A stretch of DNA of 32,140 nt. It comes from CAYLZO01 sp964387775 (GTDB lineage Bacteria > Chloroflexota > Anaerolineae > JAAYZQ01). A program made the translations under genes and the position numbers. A model generated the notes under the pieces. That model ran no database searches. It was given only the letters and a program-made list of their open reading frames with translations, and was not told where the DNA came from. Of the stretch, positions 1-7,892 are shown in pieces (positions within the stretch are counted from its first letter, which is position 1; every line of letters starts with the position of its first letter). The DNA is taken from assembly GCA_964387775.1 (NCBI GenBank), contig CAYLZO010000026.1, positions 1-32,140 of the forward strand, read 5' to 3'.

Positions 1-2416
1 CGGCCGGGTCGACGGTCGCCGTGCCGGGCGCCGGCGCGCCCGAGGCGTCCACGGTTTTCAGGCCGAGGTCGCCGGGCGTGCCCATGGTGCTCAGGTCCAC
101 GCTCTCGGCGTAGGTGCCGGGAAAGACGCAGATGCCGTCGCCGGGCACGGCGGCGGCCACGGCAGCGCCGATGGTGGCGTAGCAGGGCAGAAGGCCATTG
201 CAGGCGCCGGCTGGAACTTGTGCCGAGCGCGTCGAAGCATCGGCGTAGCGACTGCACGCCGGGAAGGGGGGCGGTGGTGGGGGCGGCGGGAGCTGCTTGG
301 CGTACTTGAGGCCCTCCTCGGCGTCGGAGTAATAGGCGATGTGGGCCATCCCGCTGCCGTCCAGGGCCAGGGCGTTGAATCCCGTGAATTCGCCGTTGTA
401 GCCCATCTCCTCGTCCACCAGGCGGTTGTAGGCGCCTTGGGCGCCGGCGTAGGCGTACCACAGATAGTCACTGGTCACGTAACTGAAGTGGGGATAGCCG
501 CCGCCGTCGACGGTGATGTCGTTGTGCGGAAAGAAGCCGACCGGGGCCACGTTGTCAAAGGTCCAGTCGCTGCCATCGTGGTGGGCGTAGCGGACATAGT
601 CTTCCAACCAGGTGACATTGTAGTGGTAGCTGATGTGGGGGTGGCCGTCGCCGTCCAGGGCCAAGGCCGTGTAGCCTTCCACGTCGCCGCTGTCGTCCAC
701 GGTCTCGATCTGCCAGGTGGGGCTGATCCAGTGGGCGTACTTCAGGTAGCCGTTGGTAGCGTCATAGTAGGCGATGTGGGGCTCGTCGGCCCCATCGAGG
801 GCCAGGGAGCTGAACTGGCCCACGTCGCCGCCACCGTCCACGCCCTCGATCTGCCAGGCGGCGCCGTCCCAGTAGGCGTACCTGAGGTCGTAGTCGGGGG
901 CGCCCTCGTAGTAGCTGATGTGGGGATAGCCGTTGCCGTCCAGGGCGAGGGACGAGTACTGCCCCACGCTGCCGCTGTCGTCCACCGTCTCGATCTGCCA
1001 CGCCGCGCCATCCCAATGGGCGTACTTGAGGTCGGTGTAGGTCAGGTCGTAGTAGCTGATGTGGGGGTGGTCGTTGCCGTCGAGGGCGATGGACGTGTGC
1101 TGGCCGACCTGCCCGGCGCTGTCCACCGTCTCTTTGTGCCAGGTGGCGCCGTCGTAAAACGCATATTTGAGATCAAGGCCGGTGAGGCTGTGATAGCTGA
1201 TGTGGGGATAGCCCGAGTTATCGAGGGCGACGTCGACGAACTTGCCCATGATACCCCCCTGGTCGACGGTCTCCAGGGTCCAGTTGGCGCCGTCAAAGGC
1301 GGCGTATCTGAGTTGCTGATTGGTATAGCTCAGGTAGCTGATGCGGGGGTGGCCGCTGCCATCGAGGGCGAGGGACGTATAGTGGCCGGTATCATCGGCG
1401 TTGTCCACAGTCTCTACCTGCCAGCCACCCGCGTCTTGATAGGCGTAGATCAGATCAGTGGCGTTGGCGTGGTAGAAGCTGATGTGGGGGTAGCCGCTGC
1501 CGTCGAGGGCCAGCGACGTGTCCCAACTGCCCGAAGGCATGCCGGGCACCGTCTCGACGTGCCAGCCCGTTCCGTCCTTGTAGGCGTACTGGAGGGCGGC
1601 TCCATCGTAGCTGATGTGGGGGTAGCCGCTGCCGTCCACGACGAGGGAGCTGTAGAAGCCGACGTAGCCCGCGCCGTCGGCAATCTCGGTGTGCCAACCA
1701 CTGCCGTCCTTGTATGCGTATTTCAGATCGGCGTTGTCACTGTCGTAGTAGCTGACGTGGGGATAGTCAGAACTGTCCAGGTCGAGGGAGACGTAGGCGC
1801 CCAGATACCCGACGTTGTCCACGGTATCGATGTGCCAGCCGCTGCCATCCTTGTAGGCGTGGCGGATATCGTAGTTTCTATCGGCATAGTAGGCGATGTG
1901 GGGATAACCGCCGCTGTCCAGGCCGATGGAGGTTTCGCCGCCGATCAAGATGTTCTCCGTGTCTATCATCTCGACGTGCCAGCCGCTGCCATCCTTGTAG
2001 GCGTAGCGGTACTCGGAGTAGGTATAGCCGCCGCTCTCATAGTGGGCAAAGTAGCTGATGTGCGGATACCCGGCGTCGTCGAGGGCCAGGGCGGCGTAGG
2101 TGCCCACGCCATGATCGCCGGCCGGGGTATCGTCCGCGACCTCGATGTGCCAGTCGGCGCCGTCGTGCCAGGCGTAGTAGAGGCTCTCCTCGCCGTAGGC
2201 GACGTGGGGATGGCCCGAGGCGTCCAGCCGCAGGCTGCGGTCGGACATTTGGCCGAAATCGTGGGGGCAGTCCACGCAATGGATCTCCCAGCCGGCGGCC
2301 CGCTCCTGGGCTGCGACCGCGAAAGGCAGGAACAACAGAATTCCCAATAAAAGGGTCAATAGCGTGAGGTGGCCGACCGGCCGCCCAGCAGATTTTCGGG
2401 TGCTCTTTTCCTTCAT
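1..2416 (-). CDS. Secreted repeat protein, propeller-like repeats plus beta-helix start (partial)
   Basis: The reading frame is open from ATG at 2416 to the left edge (805 codons, no stop), so the C-terminus is missing. GGAGG lies 5 nt before the ATG. Residues 1-36 are a signal peptide: basic start, then a Leu-rich core ending FAVAA before QERAAG. From about residue 45 to 705 there are 14 repeats of about 47 residues with the pattern SLALDGSGYPHISYY, then LKYAYKDGSGWHVETVD. Then follow a run of seven prolines (from about 275 down) and a segment with PGDGICVFPGTYAESVDLS, typical of the first turns of right-handed parallel beta-helix domains. The repeats resemble beta-propeller blades, and 14 would fit two seven-bladed propellers; that is inference. 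It is probably an exported or surface adhesin-like protein. No catalytic motif is visible. It is transcribed away from the glucan locus and need not belong to it. Confidence 0.85.
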   Translation of the reverse strand, partial: MKEKSTRKSAGRPVGHLTLLTLLLGILLFLPFAVAAQERAAGWEIHCVDCPHDFGQMSDRSLRLDASGHPHVAYGEESLYYAWHDGADWHIEVADDTPAGDHGVGTYAALALDDAGYPHISYFAHYESGGYTYSEYRYAYKDGSGWHVEMIDTENILIGGETSIGLDSGGYPHIAYYADRNYDIRHAYKDGSGWHIDTVDNVGYLGAYVSLDLDSSDYPHVSYYDSDNADLKYAYKDGSGWHTEIADGAGYVGFYSSLVVDGSGYPHISYDGAALQYAYKDGTGWHVETVPGMPSGSWDTSLALDGSGYPHISFYHANATDLIYAYQDAGGWQVETVDNADDTGHYTSLALDGSGHPRISYLSYTNQQLRYAAFDGANWTLETVDQGGIMGKFVDVALDNSGYPHISYHSLTGLDLKYAFYDGATWHKETVDSAGQVGQHTSIALDGNDHPHISYYDLTYTDLKYAHWDGAAWQIETVDDSGSVGQYSSLALDGNGYPHISYYEGAPDYDLRYAYWDGAAWQIEGVDGGGDVGQFSSLALDGADEPHIAYYDATNGYLKYAHWISPTWQIETVDDSGDVEGYTALALDGDGHPHISYHYNVTWLEDYVRYAHHDGSDWTFDNVAPVGFFPHNDITVDGGGYPHFSYVTSDYLWYAYAGAQGAYNRLVDEEMGYNGEFTGFNALALDGSGMAHIAYYSDAEEGLKYAKQLPPPPPPPPFPACSRYADASTRSAQVPAGACNGLLPCYATIGAAVAAAVPGDGICVFPGTYAESVDLSTMGTPGDLGLKTVDASGAPAPGTATVDPA

Positions 2417-2606
2417 CTTTCCTCCTTGATTATGGCTCGGCATCGACGTTGATCCAACAAATGCGTTTGGTGCCCGGTCTCGTTTTTCGTTGCACCTCCT
2501 TCTGTTCTGGTGTTCGATTTGGATGCTTTTTCGCAGTGCCGCAAAACCTGCCCTGCACAGATTCTGCTCGGCACGGACCACAGTCCGTCTGTTTGATGCT
2601 GAGGAC

Positions 2607-2638
2607 AGTATAACAGACCACCGTCGATTCATCGTCAA
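2607..2638 (-). promoter_or_regulatory. Candidate promoter for the repeat-protein gene
   Basis: Read on the minus strand there is TTGACG (2638-2633) and an extended -10, TGTTATACT (2615-2607). The spacer is 20 nt, longer than ideal, so the extended -10 would carry most of the activity. Transcription would start about 185 nt upstream of the ATG at 2416. Confidence 0.35.
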
Positions 2639-2894
2639 TTGATGGACAGGAGTCAAAGGTGGACACTCGGCAGTCAGAGCCTGCCCCTGTTCGGGCCGTG
2701 AATCCACTGGGCCGGCTGGAAATTGTATGAAACGGTCAGGCAAGGCCTGACGCACGGGCCGTCACCACAAGTAGCGGTCATTGGCCTGCTGTGGTAGGAT
2801 GGACGAACAGCCAGGGTTCAGGGCGAAGGGATGGGAGAAGGAACAGTAGGGAGAGGCCATCGGCCGGCACCTGCTCGGACACCAATTCCAGCAG

Positions 2895-2923
2895 TTGACT
2901 TTTCAGGATGCTTGGGATACACT
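2895..2923 (+). promoter_or_regulatory. Sigma70-type promoter for the hybrid sensor gene
   Basis: TTGACT (2895-2900) and TACACT (2918-2923) are separated by exactly 17 nt. The predicted start site falls about 35 nt before the ATG at 2966, giving a short leader. Confidence 0.5.
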
Positions 2924-2965
2924 AGGCACAACCGGGCCTGACGGCAGCTAGAAAGCGAGTCAACG

Positions 2966-5900
2966 ATGTCACGCACTTTATGCCCTGGGCGGCCGACCAT
3001 CGGGGTATTGGCCGGCTGGCAGTACGCCTGGACGGCGACGCCCTTCAGTTACCTCGATCCCATCTTTTGCGGGGCGAGCCTGGCGGCGCACGACCTGGGC
3101 TGCAACCTGCTCCTGGGCTGCGGCATGGGATCGTGGGCGGACCGGCGCGGGGCGCCGCGCGCAGCGTGGCCCCTCTTCTCCGCCGAGTCCGACTTTGTGC
3201 CCGTCGGCCCCTGGAACACCGACGGCCTGATCGCCATCAATCCCCTCCATTCCGAGGCCCGCTCGCGCTGCGCGCCGCCGGCCACCCGCTGATTTTTGTC
3301 GCCGCCGGCGAGCCCGGCCCCACCGTCGCCGCCGACAACCGCGGCGGGGTGCTCGAAGCGATGCAGCACCTCGTCGAGCACGGCCACCGGCGCATAACCT
3401 TCATCGCCGGCAGTCCCGAGGACATGACGGGCGACACCGGCGAGCGCCTGCGCGCTTATCAAGAGGCCGTCCAGGAACACGGACTGCCGGCCGATGATTG
3501 CCTGGTGGCCTGGGGGCGGCACGTCTACGAGGGCGGCACCCAGGCCATGCGCCAGATCCTGGCTTCCGGCGCGCCCTTTACCGCCGTCCTGGCCAGCAAC
3601 GACGAGTCGGCCCTGGGTGCGATGCAGGCCCTCCGCGAGGCCGAGCGCCGCGTCCCTCAGGACGTGGCCCTCGTCGGCTTTGACGACCGGCCGGAGAGCG
3701 CGGTCCAGGAACCGGCCCTCAGCAGCGTGCGCGTCCCCCTGCGCCAGATGGGCTACCGCGCCGTGGAATCGCTCTTTCGTTATCTCACCGGCCAGGCCGA
3801 GACCGTCGAATCGGCGCAGATCGCGACCCACCTGATGCCCCGCGAGTCGTGCGGCTGCGGCCAGTCCGCCCTGCGCGTCGCCCCCCGAACCGGATTGCCG
3901 GACCAAACGACCGACCGCGAGCAACTGGCCCAGGCCATGGCCGCGCCGGTCCTGGCCGAGACCGAATGCCTGCCCGCTGCCGAGATCGAGGCGGCGTGCC
4001 GGCGCCTGGTCGATGCCTTCCACGCCAGCCTGGAGCAAGGCGACGCCGCCCCGTTCTACGCGACCCTGGAGGCCATCCTCCGCCAAGTGGAGGCCAGCGG
4101 CGACGAGGTCCACGCCTGGCAGGCGGCCCTCTCGACCCTGGGCGCCGCTTGCGAGGGATTGCCCCTGGCACACGAGCTGCTGGATCAAGCCCGGATCCTC
4201 GTCAGCGCCCGCGTGCAGCGGCAGTTTCGCCAGCACGTGGTGGACCAGCGCTGGACCCTCAACCGCCTGGGCGTCTTGACGGCCCGCCTCCTGGCCGCCC
4301 TCGACGAGACCCAGGTCTACAAAATCCTGGCCCAGCATCTGCCGGCGATGGGCATCGAGACCGCCTGGCTGGCCCTGTTCGGCGCGGAGGGCGATGATCC
4401 GGCCGCCTGGACCACGTTGCGGGACGTCACGTCGTTGGCGTCACCGCTCCTTCGTTTCCCCAGCCGTGATTTTCCGCCGGAGCGCTTTCTGCCAAAAGAC
4501 CGACCCTTCCGCCTGGCCATCTTTCCGTTGACCGGCCCCCGGGGCCAACTGGGCTACGTCGCCTTCGACACGGCCGACCTGGACCTCTACGGGGCCATCA
4601 CCCAGGAACTGGCCACGGCGCTCAACAGCACCCAGTTGTACCGCGAGGCCACCGAGGGCCGGCGCCTGGCCGAAGAGGCCAACGAGCTCAAGAGCCGCTT
4701 CCTGTCGACGGTCAGCCACGAGCTGCGCACGCCGCTGAACCTCATCGTCGGGCTGAGCGGCATTCTCTTGCAAGGGGACGACGCGCCGCTGGCCGAGCCC
4801 TATCGCCGGGACGTCGAGCAGATCCACGCCAACGCCCAGCACCTGGGCGGGCTCATCGGCGACGTGCTCGACCTGGCCAGCAGCGACGCCGGCCAACTGC
4901 GCCTGTCGAACGGATTCGTCGACCTGGGCGACACCTTGCGCCTGGTGGCCGCAACCGGCCGCCAGTTGGCCCACGACAAGGGGCTGGCGTGGCGCGCAGT
5001 GCTGCCCGAATCGGGCCCCTGGGTGTGGGGCGACCGCACCCGCCTGCGGCAGATCGTGCTCAACCTGGTCAACAACGCGGTCAAGTTCACGGCCCAGGGC
5101 AAAGTGCGCCTGGAAGTCGAGTCCGGCGACGAGTCTGTGACCGTGGCCGTGCACGACACCGGCCTGGGCATCCCGCCCGAAGAGCAGGTGGCGATTTTCG
5201 ACGAGTTCCGCCGCTCGGAGCGGAGCGTGGGACGCGGCTATGGCGGCCTGGGCCTGGGGCTGGCCATCTGCCAGCGGCTCGTCGAGCTGCACGGCGGGAC
5301 CATCGGCGTGCGGTCCTCGGGCCAGGAGGGGGCCGGCTCGACCTTCTATTTCACCTTGCCCACGGTGAAACCGCCGGCCGGCCAGCTTCAGCCCTCCGCC
5401 CTCCCCACCCTCGGCCAGGGGAGCGTGCTCGTGCTGAGCCATCGCGCCGGGAGCGGCCGGCGACTGCGCGAACACCTCGCCGGGCGTGGCTTTGACGTGC
5501 AGACGGCGTTCGTCGACGAAAATTCCGATTGGCTCTCGCAATTGGCGGTCGCGCCGCCCGCTGCGGTCGTGGTGGACGTGAGCGCCGCGCCGCACCAGGG
5601 CTGGGGCGTGCTGAAGGCACTCAAGGGCCATCCCAAGACGCGCCACCTGCCCGTGCTCTTTTGCTCGCTGTCGCCCGAGGGCGGCTCGGTGCTGGAGGTT
5701 GACTACCTGACCAAGCCCATCGAGCTGGCCGACTTGACGCGGGCCCTCGACCAACAGTGGCTGGTGCCCGACGCCGGCCAGGCAAAGACCATCCTGGTCG
5801 TGGACGACGATCCGGGCACGCTGGAGATGCACGCCCGGATCGTGGGGGCGCATTCGCCGGCCCACCGCGTGGCGACGGCGCGGGACGGCCTGGAGGCGCT

Positions 5901-6489
5901 GGACGTCCTGGAGCGGGAGCGCGTCGATCTGGTGCTGTTGGACCTGATGATGCCCGGGTTGGACGGATTCGGCGTGCTGGAGGCGATGCGCGAAGGCGAG
6001 GCCACGCGCGAGATCCCCGTCATCGTGCTGACCGGCCAGGTGCTGACCAAAGAGGACATGGCCCGCTTGAACCGGGGCGTGGCGACGGTGTTGAGCAAGG
6101 GCCTGTTCAGCGTGGAGGAGACCCTGGGCCACGTCGACGCCGCGCTGGAGCGCACCCGCGACTTGAGCGCCCAGGCTCAGCGCCTGGTGCGGCAGGCCAT
6201 GGCCTACATCCACGAACACTACGCCGGGTCCATCTCCCGCGCCGACCTCGCCCGGCACGTGGCCCTCAGCGAGGATTATTTGACCGCCTGCTTCCGCCAG
6301 GAGCTGGGTGTGACGCCCATCGCCTACATCAATCGCTATCGGGTCCATCAGGCCAAGCAGCTTCTCGCCGACCCCGGCAAGAGTATCACCGAAATCGCAT
6401 TGGAGGTCGGCTTTTCCGACAGCGGCTATTTCAGCCGCGTGTTCCGCCGCGAGGTGGGGGTGTCCCCCGAAACCTACCGCCAGGCTTAA
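2966..6489 (+). CDS. Hybrid sensor: LacI-type sensor domain, histidine kinase, two receivers, AraC output (frameshifted)
   Basis: ATG 2966 is the only usable start; an in-frame TGA lies at 2939. The N-terminus (TIGVLAGWQYAW up to INPLHSEARS) is in one frame. From about 3255-3285 the homology continues one frame over (LRAAGHPLIFVAAGEPG onward) to the TAA at 6489, so one base appears missing. Domains in order: type-1 periplasmic-binding-protein-like sensor without a DNA-binding head (to about 3850), helical linker, GAF-like region (about 4290-4630), HisKA with VSHELRTPL (His codon 4717), HATPase with NLVNNAVKFT, DTGLGIPP and GLGLGLAI, a degenerate receiver lacking the acidic pair (about 5410-5750), a good receiver with VVDDD and LLDLMMPG (Asp codon 5941), and an AraC HTH pair (6190-6486). 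There are no membrane segments, so it is cytoplasmic. It probably senses an imported sugar and activates this locus. It may be a pseudogene if the shift is real. Confidence 0.85.
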
Positions 6490-6516
6490 CCCTCTCTTCC
6501 GCGACTGCCAGACTGT

Positions 6517-6541
6517 AGGGGCGCAGCAGTGCTGCGCCCCT
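6517..6541. repeat. REP-like palindrome after the sensor gene
   Basis: AGGGGCGCAGCA and TGCTGCGCCCCT form a perfect 12-bp inverted repeat around one central base, which in RNA would fold as a 10-bp stem with a 5-nt loop. No T-run follows, so it is either a weak terminator or a dispersed GC-rich palindrome. Confidence 0.6.
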
Positions 6542-6601
6542 CGTCTATGAAATGTCCATCTCAATATCGTTTTTCTCCTAGCGGCCAGGTGGGTGAGCGT
6601 T

Positions 6602-6636
6602 TATAATGGCAGCATAGATTTGGGACCGGTCCCAAA
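6602..6636 (+). promoter_or_regulatory. lacI promoter -10 and LacI-family operator
   Basis: A consensus TATAAT lies at 6602-6607; the -35 is poor. The predicted start site is near 6613. An 18-bp perfect palindrome, TTTGGGACCGGTCCCAAA, occupies 6619-6636, just downstream of that start. Its 14-bp core matches the actinobacterial CebR box (TGGGAGCGCTCCCA) at 12 of 14 positions, with a central CG step as usual for LacI-family operators. The position would let bound repressor block transcription of lacI and perhaps the genes after it. Confidence 0.75.
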
Positions 6637-6665
6637 CGGGAGTGGAGGATCTCTCAAGGAGAATC

Positions 6666-7697
6666 ATGGCAGAGGGCAAATTGACTATCCGGCAGATCGC
6701 CAAACTGGCCGGTGTCTCTCGTTCCACGGTTTCCCGCGTGATCAACGACCATCCCAGCGTCCGCCCCGAGACACGCGAGCAGGTATTGCACATCATCGCC
6801 GAAACCGGCTTCCAGCCTGACCCCATCGCCCGCTCGCTGTCCAGCCGCCGCTCTCACATCATCGGCCTGGTCATCCCCCTTGCTATCCGCAGCCTTTTTG
6901 AGGATCCCTTTTTCCCGCGCCTGATCCAGGGCGTTTCGCAGGGCTGCAATGCCCACGATTATACCCTTTCCCTCTTTCTCTTTCACTCCCAGGAAGAGGA
7001 AAAGAAGCTCTATCGTCGAATCTCGCGCAAACAATTGCTGGATGGCGTGATTGTCACGGCCACTCGCGCCGGCACGCCACTGATACCCCGACTTTTGGAA
7101 AGCCAGGTTCCCTTTGTGGTCCAAGGGCGGCACGAGGATCCCAGGGTCAATTATGTGGACGTCGACAATATGACCGGCGCGACCACGGCCGTCACGCACC
7201 TGTTGCGCTTGGGATACCAACGAATTGCGACCATCGCCGGACCTGCTGACAACACGGCTGCCCAAGACCGGAAGAGAGGTTATCTGGCAGCCCTTCAGGA
7301 TCGGGACCGGCTCATTGACGAGACCCTGATAGTAAGTGGCGACTTTACCCAATCGGGCGGCTACGAGGCCATGCAGCGCCTGCTGTTGCACAAACCAGAC
7401 GCCGTCTTTGTCGCCTCGGACGCGATGGCTACGGGTGCGCTGAGTGCCGTGCGCGCTACTGGGCTCACTGTACCCGACGACATCGCCGTGGTTGGCTTTG
7501 ACGATCTACCCCAGTCAACCATGGTCGATCCATCCCTGACAACGGTCCGACAGCCGATACAGCGGGTGGGCGCCCTCGCCGTGGAAACGCTCATCGACAT
7601 TCTGCAAAACGGACTCGATCTGCCACGACGCTTAATTTTGCCTACCGAACTCGTGATCCGGGATTCTTGTGGCGCAGGTCGCATCGATGTACCTTAG
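6666..7697 (+). CDS. LacI-family transcriptional repressor
   Basis: ATG 6666 is chosen because AAGGAG lies 4 nt before it; an in-frame GTG at 6642 is the alternative. The 343-residue length is normal for the family. Residues 5-60 are the LacI helix-turn-helix and hinge (TIRQIAKLAGVSRSTVSRVIN, then RSLSSRRS). The rest is the type-1 periplasmic-binding fold that binds a sugar effector, with typical IGLVIP, GATTAVTHLLRLGYQRIA and IAVVGFDDLPQS segments. The cellobiose-box-like operator directly upstream suggests autoregulation and an effector that is a beta-glucan disaccharide or oligosaccharide; this is inference. It precedes the transporter genes on the same strand. Confidence 0.93.
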   Translation: MAEGKLTIRQIAKLAGVSRSTVSRVINDHPSVRPETREQVLHIIAETGFQPDPIARSLSSRRSHIIGLVIPLAIRSLFEDPFFPRLIQGVSQGCNAHDYTLSLFLFHSQEEEKKLYRRISRKQLLDGVIVTATRAGTPLIPRLLESQVPFVVQGRHEDPRVNYVDVDNMTGATTAVTHLLRLGYQRIATIAGPADNTAAQDRKRGYLAALQDRDRLIDETLIVSGDFTQSGGYEAMQRLLLHKPDAVFVASDAMATGALSAVRATGLTVPDDIAVVGFDDLPQSTMVDPSLTTVRQPIQRVGALAVETLIDILQNGLDLPRRLILPTELVIRDSCGAGRIDVP

Positions 7698-7722
7698 GTC
7701 CAAAGTGGGAAAGCTGGCATGC

Positions 7723-7739
7723 GGCGGGGCGGCCCCGCC
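7723..7739. terminator. Short GC hairpin after lacI
   Basis: GGCGGGG and CCCCGCC are separated by CGG, giving a 7-bp all-GC stem 25 nt after the lacI stop. No T-tract follows, so intrinsic termination is uncertain. The rest of 7698-7892 holds no gene and no second copy of the lacI operator. Confidence 0.35.
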
Positions 7740-7892
7740 ACACACCTACCCTGCTCTTCGGGGGGCGGTCTCCAAGATCATCCCGCAGAGCTTTCGAGGT
7801 AGGGAAGGAGGTAAGCTATCGTCTCAACACTCGATGGTCCGTGGTCTAGTAAGCAGATTCAAATATCACGATACACATAAGGAGGAAAGAAG

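Larger units (their letters stand above)
2417..2965. other. Intergenic region between two divergent genes
   Basis: This 549-nt stretch separates the minus-strand repeat-protein gene from the plus-strand sensor kinase. Short open frames exist on both strands, but none has a ribosome binding site or recognisable product. Apart from the two candidate promoters listed separately I see no repeat, RNA gene or clear terminator. Confidence 0.6.

Noticed and set aside
218..2350. 710-codon open frame on the plus strand with a Val/Gly/Asp-rich repeated product
   Set aside because: It is the exact antisense of the repeat-protein gene, in the same codon phase. The minus-strand frame has a signal peptide, ribosome binding site and recognisable repeats; this one does not.
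2430..2666. 78-codon minus-strand open frame upstream of the repeat-protein gene
   Set aside because: No ribosome binding site or similarity, and it overlaps the candidate promoter.
6517..6541. Rho-independent terminator after the sensor gene
   Set aside because: The hairpin is followed by TCGTCTATG rather than a T-tract; it fits a dispersed palindrome at least as well.
4441..6564. 707-codon minus-strand open frame
   Set aside because: Shadow of the kinase/receiver part of the sensor gene; the product is a low-complexity His/Gln/Ala-rich sequence with no family motif.
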